A stretch of DNA of 64,000 nt from Deltaproteobacteria bacterium (GCA_040223695.1 JAVKFU010000015.1:542534-606533), one strand, 5' to 3'; counted from the first letter of the stretch, positions 43,146 to 53,305 are shown. Notes: generated by a model not told the origin, from the letters alone. Program-made: numbers and translations.

Positions 43146-44234
43146 TTAAATGTACCGGCGCGGCACCCTTTTGCCGGTAATCGAGAGCAATTCGTAGGAT
43201 ATGGTGCCGGCCCAGAGCGCTACATCGTCCACGGATACGAGCTCGTCGCCGAAAAGCACGACTTCATCTCCAGTCCGCACGCCGGGCACGTCCGTTACGT
43301 CTATCATCGTGAGGTCCATGCATACAGCACCCGTTACGGGAGCTGTTTCGCCCCGGACGGATACCCTGGCGCTATTCGAGAGCCGTCTCATATAGCCGTC
43401 GGCGTACCCTATCGGAAGTGTCGCAATCAGAGAGGGACGTTCGGTTACAAATGTGCCGCCGTAGCTTACCGGGGTATTCTCCGGCACGCGTCTTATCTGT
43501 ATGATTTTCGTTTTCAGCTTCATTACCGGCTTAAGATCATTATCCCCTTCACGTCCCGAGCCGTAAAGCATTATTCCGGGCCGTACGAGGTTCATGTGAG
43601 ACTCGGGGAACCGCTGAATCGACGCGCTGTTAGCCGAGTGTATGAAGCGCGGCCTGAAACCGTGCGCGCGGACTATATCAAGCGTATCGGAGAAGGAATC
43701 AAGCTGCGAGAGTGTATACTCGCGAGACTTGGTAAAGGCCGAGGCAAGGTGGGTAAGCACCCCTTCCATCTCTGTATTTTGAAATGAGGAGAGCTCTTCG
43801 ACAAACGATGCGGCTTCCTCCGGCCTTATACCCAATCTGGTCATGCCCGTGTCTATTTTCAGATGGTAGGGTGAGCGTTTTCGGGCCTTTCCCGCTTCGT
43901 TATCGAGCGCCCTGGCGACATCGACGGAGAAGAGGCACGGCGTGAGGTCGTGTTCGACCGTAACGGCGGCCTCCTCGGGCCTTATTCCACCCAGCAGCAG
44001 AATCGGAACCTCTATTCCGTAGTCCCTCAGCTCGGCCGCTTCCTCCACAGTGGCTACACCCAGCATATCGGTGCCCGCTTCCTCCAGAATTCCGCCCACC
44101 TCGACCGCGCCGTGGCCGTAACCGTCGGCCTTAACTACGGAAAGCACACCTACCCCGTCTCCCACAAGTTTCTTAACAAGGTTGAAATTATGAGTTAAAT
44201 TGTCGAGATTGATCTCGGCCCAGGTCGGTCGCAT
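43146..44234 (-). CDS. alr: Alanine racemase
   Basis: 362 residues. It is a PLP enzyme that makes D-alanine for peptidoglycan. The PLP lysine is in SVVKADGYGHGAV and the catalytic tyrosine in the C-terminal domain region PVSYGGTFVTERPSLIATLPIGYADGY. HLKIDTGMTRLGI and MDLTMIDVTDVPGV are also typical. It leads the minus-strand series with the repeat protein and mlaEFD, separated by 43 bases from the next gene. Confidence 0.96.
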   Translation of the reverse strand: MRPTWAEINLDNLTHNFNLVKKLVGDGVGVLSVVKADGYGHGAVEVGGILEEAGTDMLGVATVEEAAELRDYGIEVPILLLGGIRPEEAAVTVEHDLTPCLFSVDVARALDNEAGKARKRSPYHLKIDTGMTRLGIRPEEAASFVEELSSFQNTEMEGVLTHLASAFTKSREYTLSQLDSFSDTLDIVRAHGFRPRFIHSANSASIQRFPESHMNLVRPGIMLYGSGREGDNDLKPVMKLKTKIIQIRRVPENTPVSYGGTFVTERPSLIATLPIGYADGYMRRLSNSARVSVRGETAPVTGAVCMDLTMIDVTDVPGVRTGDEVVLFGDELVSVDDVALWAGTISYELLSITGKRVPRRYI

Positions 44235-44295
44235 ATGGATTAAGTAATTAACCTTAATATACAGGGCCGGTCAATGGATAAGAAGATGACGGCAT

Positions 44296-45081
44296 ATGAA
44301 TAAGATTAATATATCGAAACATAACAGCGCCGCATGGGACGAGGAATCGATTGAGGGTAGCGAGTGGTGCACGCCTGTCGATGGTGAAATTATAGCCAGG
44401 GCTAAGAGAGGAGAAGTACTACTCAAATTAACCCCTAATAAATATGTCCCTGACGCATGGCTTGACGGTGTTCGGGGCAAGGATGTGCTGTGTCTCGCTT
44501 CGGGCGGAGGACAGCAGGCGCCTGTTCTGGCGGCCGCAGGGGCGAGCGTGACGAGCCTCGATGTTTCAAAAGAGCAGCTGGCCAGGGACGAGTTCGTCGC
44601 ACAAAGGGACGGCCTCACTCTACGAACAATTAAAGGGGATATGTCCGACCTCTCTGTCTTTGCGGACGAGAATTTCGACCTCGTTGTTCATGCGGTATCC
44701 AATATCTACGTTCCGGATGTAAACATAGTATGGAAAGAGTGCTACCGCGTGCTCAGGCCGGGGGGAGAATTGTTCGCAGGGTTTATGAACCCGAGCTTTT
44801 TCTTATTCAACCATAAGAAATCGGAAGAGTGCGGAATATTGACCGTTGAATACAAGCTCCCCTATTCCGACTTTGAGAGCCTGGACGAGGAAAGGAGACG
44901 GCAAATTATCGACGATCAGGTTCCCATTGTATTCAGCCATTCACTCGATGATCAAATCGGGGGGCAGATAGAGGCGGGATTCGTAATTACTGGGTTTTAC
45001 GAGGACTGGTGGTCGGATGAAGCAACGCCGTTAAATGAATACTCGCCTACCACGATTGTTACAAGGGCTGTAAAGCCCTGA
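44296..45081 (+). CDS. Class I SAM-dependent methyltransferase
   Basis: 261 residues. SAM motif I is VLCLASGGGQQAPVLAAAGASVTSLDVSKEQL, motif II the FDLVVHAVSNIYV stretch and motif III YRVLRPGGELFAGFMNP. The N-terminus (NSAAWDEESIEGSEWCTPVDGE) is typical of small-molecule methyltransferases annotated as UbiE/COQ5-like. The substrate is unknown. It stands alone, divergent from alr. Confidence 0.88.
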   Translation: MNKINISKHNSAAWDEESIEGSEWCTPVDGEIIARAKRGEVLLKLTPNKYVPDAWLDGVRGKDVLCLASGGGQQAPVLAAAGASVTSLDVSKEQLARDEFVAQRDGLTLRTIKGDMSDLSVFADENFDLVVHAVSNIYVPDVNIVWKECYRVLRPGGELFAGFMNPSFFLFNHKKSEECGILTVEYKLPYSDFESLDEERRRQIIDDQVPIVFSHSLDDQIGGQIEAGFVITGFYEDWWSDEATPLNEYSPTTIVTRAVKP

Positions 45082-45239
45082 ATTTGAGGGAGCGCTCAAT
45101 AATAAAAGAGCGTCCGTTCTGATTTCATAAAAACCGCAGGTTGATTACCACGACAAACAATATGGGGCTGCCGGCAGTTTACAGCCCTTCAAATTTTTGC
45201 ATTCCGGTAAATCTCACTTATAATTTGAAACGAAACGCC

Positions 45240-45719
45240 ATGCATTGTCCGAAGAAGAAAACCGGAATCGGTAATATCCTGATGCCGCATAATCGAGCTA
45301 GCTATAAACTCGTCCTGGCAATCCTGCTCCTCCTCCAGATATATATACCCGGGACTGCGTTTTGTCTTGAGGAAAACGGTAATGCGGCGATCGAGAATTA
45401 TTCAAACGGGCTATGTTCAGACGTAGTATCGGATGGCGTGCCCGGTAAAGAATATGCCGGTACTGTTATCAGTGAATACAATTCAGGTGACGGACACTGC
45501 GGCTCATGTATAGATATACCCGTTTCCGAAAGAGCCTCCGACAAAAAGGTCCAGTCCGAGAACGAAATGGAATCGGATATGGGGATACATTCCTTAGCCC
45601 TGTTTACATTACCGCTCATAACCGTTGAGGCAAACCTATACCAACCGGCATTAAAGACGGTTTCCCTCGCGGCCATATCATCAATCGTCTCGCTGCAAAC
45701 GACAGTAATTATCTGCTAA
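45240..45719 (+). CDS. Small secreted cysteine-containing protein in front of czcCBA
   Basis: About 159 residues; ATG 45240 or 45282 are possible starts and the frame is open from 45141, so the N-terminus is uncertain. A hydrophobic signal segment (YKLVLAILLLLQIYIPGTAFC) is followed by NGLCSDVVSDG, then GDGHCGSCIDIPVSE, and a second hydrophobic stretch near the end. Short exported proteins with an HCxxCxDIPxS motif are often found just before czc-type efflux genes; periplasmic metal binding is an inference. It is 117 bases from czcC. Confidence 0.6.
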   Translation: MHCPKKKTGIGNILMPHNRASYKLVLAILLLLQIYIPGTAFCLEENGNAAIENYSNGLCSDVVSDGVPGKEYAGTVISEYNSGDGHCGSCIDIPVSERASDKKVQSENEMESDMGIHSLALFTLPLITVEANLYQPALKTVSLAAISSIVSLQTTVIIC

Positions 45720-45836
45720 TCCCCTCCTTAAACTTCATTTTTCCCGTCAGCTCTTGTAAGGGTAAGGCGGCGTTCTATGCGCAATTTCTATATACATGAT
45801 GCGCATTCTCCATTTAATTCAGGAAGGAGAGGATAT

Positions 45837-47258
45837 ATGATCAAGAAACATTTTGGAATACTCGTAACAGCGGCAGTCTTGAGCTGCGCCGCCATAATTC
45901 ATGCGGCCTACGCAGAGGGGCCGTCCGCTCAACACGGAGTCGACGAATCATACGGCGGAGCAAATTCCGAAACATCCGCAGATAAAGAATTAGAAGAACC
46001 AGGGGGTCCCGTTACATTAAGGCAAGCCCTGGCGCTCGCCCTTATGAAAAACCCGGAGTTGCAGGCGTTCTCACTGGAGATAAGAGCGAGGGAAGCACAA
46101 GCGCTTCAGGCGGGACTGCCGCCTAATCCCGAGATCGGCTTTGGGCTTGAGGACTTCGGCGGCACAGGCTCGGTAGAAGGCTTTAAGGGGACCGAAACCA
46201 CCGTGTTATTAAGTCAGCTTATTCCGCTGGGGGGCAAGCTGTCCAAAAGAAGAAAGGTAGCCGCGCTCAACACGGACCTCGCAGAGTGGGATTATAAAAC
46301 CGTAAGGCTTGATGTGCTTACTCAAACTTCTCTTGCGTTTCTGAATCTGCTCGCGGCTCAAAAACGGCTTGCCCTGGACCTGGAGCTGGTAGGCCTGGCT
46401 GAAAAAGTTCACACAACTGTGTCGGAGCAGGCCGGGGCCGGTCAAATTTCACCGATACAAGCGAAAAGGTCTCAGGTGGCCCTATCCCAGGCCAGAATAA
46501 GATTAGAGCGAACCAAGCGCGAGCTTGAAGCCGCTAAAAAGATACTGGCTTCTACATGGGGGAGTAAAGATATTAACTTCAACGAGGCTGTAGGGAAACT
46601 CGATTCAATCTCCCCCGTACCGGAATATGAAAAGTTGACGGACCTTCTTTCACAAAACCCCGATATCGCCCGCTGGGCGACTGAAATGGAGCAAAGGGAG
46701 GCGAAGCTCGGGCTTGAGAAGGCCAATGCCATTCCCGACCCCTTTGTAAGCGGTGGATACAGACGCCTCGGCGAAAACGACGATAACGCATTTGTCGTAG
46801 GTATATCCATACCGATTCCCGTCCTTAACCGCAACCAGGGCGGCATTTCGGAAGCACGCCGCAGAGTGGCAAAAGCGATTGAAGAACAAAAGAACGCTGA
46901 GGTTACGGTTAACGCGGCTCTCGCAAGCGCGTTCCACAACCTGTCTGCCTCGTATGAAGAGGTGATTCTGTTAAAAGAAGATGTATTGCCCCAGGCAGAG
47001 AGCGCTTATGATTCAATTTTCGAGGGCTATCGTGAAGGGAAATTCGCATTGCTGGACGTGTTGGACGCCCAGAGAACGGTCTTCGACGCAAGAGCTCAAT
47101 ATATTGAGGCGCTTCGTTCGTATCACAGCTCGAAGGCAAATGTAGAGAGGCTTATCGGGGCTCCGATAGAGGGGATAGAAAATTATGATCGACGAAATAC
47201 AGGACGCGGGGAGAGTGAAACGAAAGATCAAATAATTGTGGAGAAAAAGGAACAATAA
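45837..47258 (+). CDS. czcC: Outer-membrane factor of heavy-metal efflux (CzcC type)
   Basis: About 473 residues from ATG 45837, with GGAGAGG upstream; the frame extends to 45777. A signal peptide (HFGILVTAAVLSCAAIIHAAYA) leads to two OEP repeats of the TolC superfamily (TLRQALALALMKNPELQAFSLEIRAREAQALQAGLPPNPEIGFG, SYEEVILLKEDVLPQAESAYDSIFEGYREGKFALLDVLDAQRTVFDAR). It should form the outer-membrane tunnel of a tripartite pump. It is followed immediately by czcB. Confidence 0.93.
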   Translation: MIKKHFGILVTAAVLSCAAIIHAAYAEGPSAQHGVDESYGGANSETSADKELEEPGGPVTLRQALALALMKNPELQAFSLEIRAREAQALQAGLPPNPEIGFGLEDFGGTGSVEGFKGTETTVLLSQLIPLGGKLSKRRKVAALNTDLAEWDYKTVRLDVLTQTSLAFLNLLAAQKRLALDLELVGLAEKVHTTVSEQAGAGQISPIQAKRSQVALSQARIRLERTKRELEAAKKILASTWGSKDINFNEAVGKLDSISPVPEYEKLTDLLSQNPDIARWATEMEQREAKLGLEKANAIPDPFVSGGYRRLGENDDNAFVVGISIPIPVLNRNQGGISEARRRVAKAIEEQKNAEVTVNAALASAFHNLSASYEEVILLKEDVLPQAESAYDSIFEGYREGKFALLDVLDAQRTVFDARAQYIEALRSYHSSKANVERLIGAPIEGIENYDRRNTGRGESETKDQIIVEKKEQ

Positions 47259-47259
47259 A

Positions 47260-48483
47260 ATGAAAAACAAATGGATAATTACGATAAGTTTAATTTTGGT
47301 ACTTTGCACGTCTCCTCTTCTTTCAGGTTGCGGCGGGTCTGATTCTAACAAAACCGGGGGCAGCGAACAGGAGCACGAAGACCAGGCAGGCGAACATTCC
47401 GAAGAAGAAGGGCATATAAAACTCTCTCCCGAGGCTCTTAAAACATTGAGCCTTGAAACCGCTCCGGTTGAGCTGCGCAATCTCGGTGGCGAGATTACGA
47501 CAACCGCCGTCATAGAGCCCGATCAAACCAGAATTGCCCACGTAAGCCCGCGTATTCCGGGGAGGGCAATAGAAGTCAAAGCCTTTCTGGGGGACCGCGT
47601 CACAAAAGGCCAAATACTGGCAGAGCTAGACAGTATTGAGCTCGGCCAGGCCAAGGCGGATTACCTCAAAGCCAGGGCGAATCTACAGGTAGCGCGCGCG
47701 AATTATCAGAGGGAAGACCGTCTTTATAAAAAGCAGATATCGTCGGAAAAGGAGTATCTGGATGCGAAAGGAGAATTCCTTCGTTCGGAAGCGGAGATGA
47801 ACTCGTCGCGCGAAACACTCAGACTTCTGGGTCTTACGGATAAGGAAATCGACAATCTCTCATGGGGATCAGGAAAACATCCGCCCTCCCATTTTCCTTT
47901 GCTGGCGCCGTTTGACGGAACGGTAACAGAGCAGCACATCGTGCAGGGCGAGCTGATCAAACCCGAGGACAAACCATACACCTTGGCTGATCTTTCGCAC
48001 CTCTGGATTCAGCTCGATATATACGAGAAAGACCTTGGCTGGGTGAACACGGGTAAGGAAGTGGCTATAAAAGTTGATTCTTACCCGGATGCACATTTCA
48101 ACGGAAAGCTCAAATACATAAGCGATATGCTCGATGAGTCCACACGGACAGCGAAGGCAAGGGTAGAACTTAATAACCCGGATCGCAAACTGAAGCCCGG
48201 CATGTTCGCCACTGCTATTATCTCAACACCGTCCGCAGGCACAAAAGAGGTAATTTCGATACCAAGCTCGGCCATTCAGCAAATACGGGGAAAAACATCC
48301 GCATTCGTCGCGGAGAATGAAAACAGTTTCGAATTAAGAGAACTCGAACTGGGCAATGAATCGGGGAATTTCGTCGAGGTATTAAAAGGACTTACACCGG
48401 GTGAAAAAGTAGTTACGACAGGAGGATTTTACCTTAAATCTCTCTTGTTAAAGGAAGAAATGGGCGAAGAGCATGCTCACTAA
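47260..48483 (+). CDS. czcB: Periplasmic adaptor of heavy-metal efflux (CzcB type)
   Basis: About 407 residues from ATG 47260, with AAAGGA upstream. It has a lipobox (PLLSGC), a His/Glu/Asp-rich segment (EQEHEDQAGEHSEEEGH) that could bind metal, then the hairpin, lipoyl (APFDGTVTEQHIVQGELI) and beta-barrel domains of membrane-fusion proteins. It links the inner-membrane pump with the outer-membrane factor. Only 1 base separates it from the czcC stop and 19 from czcA. Confidence 0.94.
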   Translation: MKNKWIITISLILVLCTSPLLSGCGGSDSNKTGGSEQEHEDQAGEHSEEEGHIKLSPEALKTLSLETAPVELRNLGGEITTTAVIEPDQTRIAHVSPRIPGRAIEVKAFLGDRVTKGQILAELDSIELGQAKADYLKARANLQVARANYQREDRLYKKQISSEKEYLDAKGEFLRSEAEMNSSRETLRLLGLTDKEIDNLSWGSGKHPPSHFPLLAPFDGTVTEQHIVQGELIKPEDKPYTLADLSHLWIQLDIYEKDLGWVNTGKEVAIKVDSYPDAHFNGKLKYISDMLDESTRTAKARVELNNPDRKLKPGMFATAIISTPSAGTKEVISIPSSAIQQIRGKTSAFVAENENSFELRELELGNESGNFVEVLKGLTPGEKVVTTGGFYLKSLLLKEEMGEEHAH

Positions 48484-48502
48484 ATTACAGGAGTAATTTT
48501 AA

Positions 48503-51500
48503 ATGCTAAATCGTATTCTTGAATTTTCACTAGACAACAGATTTCTGATCATAGTATTTACTCTCGTGATGATAGGGATCGGCGTACGCGCTATGTTTAA
48601 ACTCCCGATAGACGCAGTGCCGGACGTAACCCCAAACCAGGTGCAGATACTCACCAATTCCCCCGGTCTGGGTCCCGTGGAAGTGGAGAGGTTCATAACC
48701 TTTCCGGTCGAAACCGCAATGTCCGGACTACCGGGTATAGAGAGCATAAGGTCTGTATCGAGGTTCGGCCTTTCCGCCGTAACCGTTTATTTCAAGGAGG
48801 ATATGGATATCTACTTTGCCCGAAGGCTGGTCATGGAAAGAATGCCTCAGGCGCGGGAGATGATTCCCGAAGGGTTCGGCACCCCGGAGATGGGCCCTAT
48901 ATCGACCGGCCTGGGCGAGGTCTATCAATTCGAAGTAAAAGGCGAAGGCTATTCGTTAATGGAGCTCCGATCGATTCTGGAATGGGACATCGCGTTTAAA
49001 CTGAAATCCGTTCCCGGCGTGGTCGAAGTCAATACATACGGGGGAGAGCTTAAAACCTACGAGGTCGGGCTCAATTCCGAAAAGCTCGTCTCATATAACC
49101 TTCCCATCAACCGGGTTTTCGAAGCACTCGAAAGAAACAACTCTAACTCGGGCGGCGCGTACATAGAGCGCAACCAGGAGCAGTACCTGATACGGGGCGA
49201 GGGACTTATAAAAAACCTCTCCGACATAGGGAATATAGTCGTGAGCACCAGAAACGAGGGTACTCCCATATACATTAGAGATATCGCGGAAGTGAAGTTC
49301 GCGCCTATGGTCAGACAAGGGGCGGTCACCCGCGACGGAAAGGGGGAAGCCGTAACAGGCGTTGTTATGATGCTCATAGGAGAGAACTCCCGAACCGTCG
49401 TAAATCGTGTGAAGGAAAAAATAGAGGGAATAAAGAAATCGCTCCCCCCCGGCGTCACGATCGACACCTACTATGACCGCACGGAACTGGTACGAAAAAC
49501 CATTAAGACCGTCACAAAAAACCTCACGGAAGGGGCTCTCCTGGTGATAGTTATCCTATTCCTCATACTGGGGAATTTCAGGGCCGGTCTAATAGTGGCT
49601 TCCGCAATCCCCCTCTCGATGCTTTTTGCGTTTACGGGAATGAATTATTTCGGCATTTCCGGAAACCTGATGAGTCTCGGGGCTATAGATTTCGGACTCA
49701 TAGTGGACGGCTCCGTGGTGATGATCGAGAACATCGTACGGCACCTGTCAGAAAGAAGAGCTAAAGACGCGAAACATGAAACCGGCGCGGGGACGGGAAG
49801 AAGAGAAAATATTACCGGAGTCATACTCGAATCCGGAAAAGAGGTCGTGCGCCCCATTGTCTTCGCTGTAGGGATCATCATAATCGTTTACCTCCCGATA
49901 CTCACGCTCAAAGGGGTTGAGGGAAAGATGTTCACGCCCATGGCGCTCACAGTCATTTTCGCCCTTATAGGCTCTCTCATTCTGGCCCTTACACTGATGC
50001 CCGTACTGGCGTCCTACTTTCTCCGCAGAACCACGGACGAAAAGGAAACATTTATTATCAGAAAGACCAAAAAATATTACCTTCCCCTGGTCGGCAGGAC
50101 CATTCAGAGACCAAAGAGGACCGCGGCCGTAGCAGCGGTGATTTTTCTTATGACTCTCGTCATTGTTCCCTTTATGGGCGCTGAGTTCATACCGAGGCTC
50201 GACGAAGGGGCAATCGCGCTTCAGGCATGGAGACTCCCGAGCGTATCGCTCGAAGAGTCCATTCGAAATACGACGATGGTCGAAAAGGTTCTTAAGAAAT
50301 TTCCGGAGGTGATTACAGTTGTCTCGAGAACGGGGAGAGCGGAAATCGCGACCGACCCTATGGGGGTCGAGATATCGGACATTTACGTCATACTCGAGCC
50401 GGAGGATAAGTGGAAGTCAGCCGAAACGAAAGAAAAACTGATAGAAAAAATGGATGAAGCGCTGACCCGGTCGTTGCCCGGCACCGCGTTCAGTTATTCC
50501 CAGCCGATAGAACTCAGAGTGCAGGAATTGATAGCGGGGGTCAGATCGGATGTAGCCATAAATATTTACGGGGACGACCTCGATACACTTAAGGAAATCG
50601 GGGATAAAGTGGTAAGAGCGGTGTCAAAGGTCCGCGGCGCAGCCGATACGAAAGCCGAACAGGTAGCGGGACTGCCGTATATGAGGGTGATAATAAACCG
50701 CGACGCTATAGCGCGCTACGGAATAAATGCGGAGCAAATCCTTGATACCGTGGAGGCTATGGGGGGTAGGACCGCGGGGCAGGTTCTCGAAGGGCAGAAA
50801 CGGTATTTCATGCAGGTGCGTTTTGCACCTGAGGACCGTGAAGACCTGGACCGGATCAAGAATATAAGGGTATCGGGTCAGCAGGGAGAGCTAATACCCT
50901 TAAGCCAGCTGGCCGATATCAGGGTCGAAGAAGGTCCGGCTCAGATTAGCAGGGAGAATATTCACAGACGCCTGTCGGTTGAGGCCAATGTGAGGGGGAG
51001 AGACCTCGCTGGCTTCGTTGCCGCCGCGCAAAAAGTAGTGGATGACGAAGTTGAGCTCCCCTCCGGTTACTGGATCGAGTGGGGCGGGCAGTTCGAGAAT
51101 CTCCAGCGGGCGAGCTCTACGCTCGCGCTCGTAGTACCGATGGCGCTGTTCCTGATATTCGTGCTCCTCTATACGACGTTCGGATCCGTACGTCCGGCAA
51201 TCATGATTTATCTCAATATCCCCATGGCGGCCACGGGGGGAATCATAGCTCTTTTTATGCGAGGCATGCCGTTCAGCATTTCAGCCGGCATAGGATTTAT
51301 CGCTCTTTTCGGCATAGCGGTTCTGAACGGAGTCGTGCTCATGTCTTACATAATCCAGAAGAGGAAGGAAGGGAAAAGCCCCGCAGAGGCGGCCCGTGAA
51401 GGAGCGGAAATACGTCTCCGTCCGGTGCTTATGACTGCGCTTGTCGCGAGCTTCGGCTTTGTGCCGATGGCGCTTTCAACGAGCGCTGGCGCTGAGGTGC

Positions 51501-51622
51501 AGAGACCGCTTGCAACAGTCGTGATCGGGGGTCTCATAACTTCAACTCTTTTAACATTGCTGGTGCTTCCTGCCATATACAGCTGGCTCGAAAGAGATGA
51601 GGTCGTGGATGAAAATAGGTGA
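48503..51622 (+). CDS. czcA: Heavy-metal RND efflux pump (CzcA type)
   Basis: 1039 residues, full length. It exports divalent or monovalent heavy metals with proton import. The HME-family motif is in AIDFGLIVDGSVVMIENIVRHL, with the Asp, Asp and Glu that tell HME pumps from drug pumps. Twelve membrane spans are visible in two halves, with GRAEIATDPMGVEISD and GQVSGQQGELIPLSQLADI in the porter parts. The D-x(4)-D-x(5)-E arrangement resembles the Co/Zn/Cd group (CzcA) rather than the Cu/Ag group, but metal choice is uncertain. It ends the operon. Confidence 0.95.
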   Translation: MLNRILEFSLDNRFLIIVFTLVMIGIGVRAMFKLPIDAVPDVTPNQVQILTNSPGLGPVEVERFITFPVETAMSGLPGIESIRSVSRFGLSAVTVYFKEDMDIYFARRLVMERMPQAREMIPEGFGTPEMGPISTGLGEVYQFEVKGEGYSLMELRSILEWDIAFKLKSVPGVVEVNTYGGELKTYEVGLNSEKLVSYNLPINRVFEALERNNSNSGGAYIERNQEQYLIRGEGLIKNLSDIGNIVVSTRNEGTPIYIRDIAEVKFAPMVRQGAVTRDGKGEAVTGVVMMLIGENSRTVVNRVKEKIEGIKKSLPPGVTIDTYYDRTELVRKTIKTVTKNLTEGALLVIVILFLILGNFRAGLIVASAIPLSMLFAFTGMNYFGISGNLMSLGAIDFGLIVDGSVVMIENIVRHLSERRAKDAKHETGAGTGRRENITGVILESGKEVVRPIVFAVGIIIIVYLPILTLKGVEGKMFTPMALTVIFALIGSLILALTLMPVLASYFLRRTTDEKETFIIRKTKKYYLPLVGRTIQRPKRTAAVAAVIFLMTLVIVPFMGAEFIPRLDEGAIALQAWRLPSVSLEESIRNTTMVEKVLKKFPEVITVVSRTGRAEIATDPMGVEISDIYVILEPEDKWKSAETKEKLIEKMDEALTRSLPGTAFSYSQPIELRVQELIAGVRSDVAINIYGDDLDTLKEIGDKVVRAVSKVRGAADTKAEQVAGLPYMRVIINRDAIARYGINAEQILDTVEAMGGRTAGQVLEGQKRYFMQVRFAPEDREDLDRIKNIRVSGQQGELIPLSQLADIRVEEGPAQISRENIHRRLSVEANVRGRDLAGFVAAAQKVVDDEVELPSGYWIEWGGQFENLQRASSTLALVVPMALFLIFVLLYTTFGSVRPAIMIYLNIPMAATGGIIALFMRGMPFSISAGIGFIALFGIAVLNGVVLMSYIIQKRKEGKSPAEAAREGAEIRLRPVLMTALVASFGFVPMALSTSAGAEVQRPLATVVIGGLITSTLLTLLVLPAIYSWLERDEVVDENR

Positions 51623-52090
51623 TACCATAGGATTTAAGAAGCTTTTATATAATAACGAATATTTTGATTTTCCTGTATGTTTGATTATGCAATAGCGGAA
51701 CTAGAAACGCCCGCTCAACATAAGAAAGGCTCGGGGACGAAGAAGCAGACAAAATCGCTCTATTCACCGGGACGCTGAGACGCAAGCAGTACGAGGTTAT
51801 ATACCCCCGCCCTTCCGCCAAGCAGAGACTATACGCCTCGCCCCGCGCTGGAGGAGATTATAGATCAGAAGACAACGGGTTATAGACAAGCAGGAGCGCT
51901 TCTCGTCCGTTACGCGAAAGCCTTCATGTAAAAACCATATTCCCCATTACTTGCCCGCGCTCAATTCATGATTGTCACGGCTTAGCCATTCCGGTTATCG
52001 TAATTCTTCGTTTCTAATCATTACTATTTTTGAAGCGCAAAATCATTTAATCTCTTTATTCGAACTCTTACATAAGGGGGGAATCATTAA
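51623..52090. other. Intergenic region without recognised gene
   Basis: About 470 bases between czcA and gdhA. Short frames (for example one ending ALEEIIDQKTTGYRQAGALLV at about 51930) look weakly protein-like, but none has a start with a ribosome site. It may contain decayed sequence. A GGGGGG ribosome site for gdhA is at its end. Confidence 0.35.
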
Positions 52091-53305
52091 ATGAAAAAGC
52101 TCTTCGATTCTGCCGCGCACGAGGAGGCACTGGTTCAGTTTGACAGGGCGAGCGAGCGGATAGAAATGACGAACGGCCTGAGGGAAAGACTAAGGCAGCC
52201 TCAGCGGGCTCTCGTAGTAAGCTGTCCTGTCAGAATGGACAACGGCGAGATAAAGGTTTTCACCGGATTCAGGGTGCAGCATAATCATACTCTCGGCCCC
52301 TGTAAGGGAGGCATTCGTTACCACCCGGAGGTCGATCTCGGGGAGGTCGCCGCGCTCGCTATGAACATGACATGGAAAAGCGGACTCGCCGAGCTTCCCT
52401 ACGGCGGGGCCAAAGGGGGCGTATCCGTAGACCCGTCATACCTGTCCGAGCACGAACTCGAAGGCTTGACGAGGAGATATACGACCGAAATACTGCCCAT
52501 ATTGGGGCCGAACAGGGACATACCCGCCCCGGATATGGGTACCAACTCCAAGGTCATGTCATGGATTATGGATACGTACAGCATGACTCAGGGATATACC
52601 GTTCCCTCGATAGTAACGGGGAAACCTATCATAATCGGAGGATCGAAAGGCAGGGAGCAGGCTACGGGCTACGGAGTCGCGTACATAACGGAAGACGCGG
52701 TCAAAAAGTACGTAAAACACCTGGACGGTACGCGTGTAGTCATTCAGGGGTTCGGCAACGTGGGAATCTATGCCGCGTTAAAACTGGCCGATATGGGTAT
52801 TAAGGTAGTAGCTATAAGCAAATCGGCGGGCGGCGTTTATAACCCGAACGGACTTGACATCAAGAAGGTAATACGGACTGTCGAGGAGACAGGATCGCTC
52901 GAAGGCTATAAAGGGGCCGAAAAAGTATCGAACAGGGACCTGCTCACGCTCGAGTGCGAGGTGCTCATTCCCGCCGCGCTCGGAAGGGTAATCACGAAGG
53001 ACAACGCCGACAAGCTCAGGTGCGGTATTGTAGTCGAAGGCGCAAACGGCCCCGTCACCGCGGAAGCGGACGACATACTCCGGGAAAGGGGGATAACCGT
53101 AGTACCGGACATTCTTGCCAATGCCGGGGGGATAATCGTATCTTATTTTGAATGGGTGCAGGGTATCCAGAAATATTTCTGGTCTGAGGAAGCCGTACTG
53201 GATGAGCTTAAAAAAAGAATGAAATCCACATTCAGCAAAGTCTCGGAGCAGACTGAAAAGGACAACCTCCCGATGCGCCTCACACCGCGCTCAGGCTCGG
53301 CATAG
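52091..53305 (+). CDS. gdhA: Glutamate dehydrogenase (frame broken near the C-terminus)
   Basis: 404 residues as read. Glu/Leu/Phe/Val dehydrogenase that interconverts glutamate and 2-oxoglutarate. GPCKGGIRYHPEV, the catalytic lysine region AELPYGGAKGGVSVDP, DIPAPDMGTN and the nucleotide motif VVIQGFGNVGIYAALKLADMG are intact. The last residues (RLTPRSGSA) do not fit. Shifting the frame near 53273-53281 gives the expected tail (see next entry) and a length of about 418, normal for the family. So either a sequencing error or a real frameshift has changed the end. The core is complete, so activity may survive. Confidence 0.9.
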   Translation: MKKLFDSAAHEEALVQFDRASERIEMTNGLRERLRQPQRALVVSCPVRMDNGEIKVFTGFRVQHNHTLGPCKGGIRYHPEVDLGEVAALAMNMTWKSGLAELPYGGAKGGVSVDPSYLSEHELEGLTRRYTTEILPILGPNRDIPAPDMGTNSKVMSWIMDTYSMTQGYTVPSIVTGKPIIIGGSKGREQATGYGVAYITEDAVKKYVKHLDGTRVVIQGFGNVGIYAALKLADMGIKVVAISKSAGGVYNPNGLDIKKVIRTVEETGSLEGYKGAEKVSNRDLLTLECEVLIPAALGRVITKDNADKLRCGIVVEGANGPVTAEADDILRERGITVVPDILANAGGIIVSYFEWVQGIQKYFWSEEAVLDELKKRMKSTFSKVSEQTEKDNLPMRLTPRSGSA

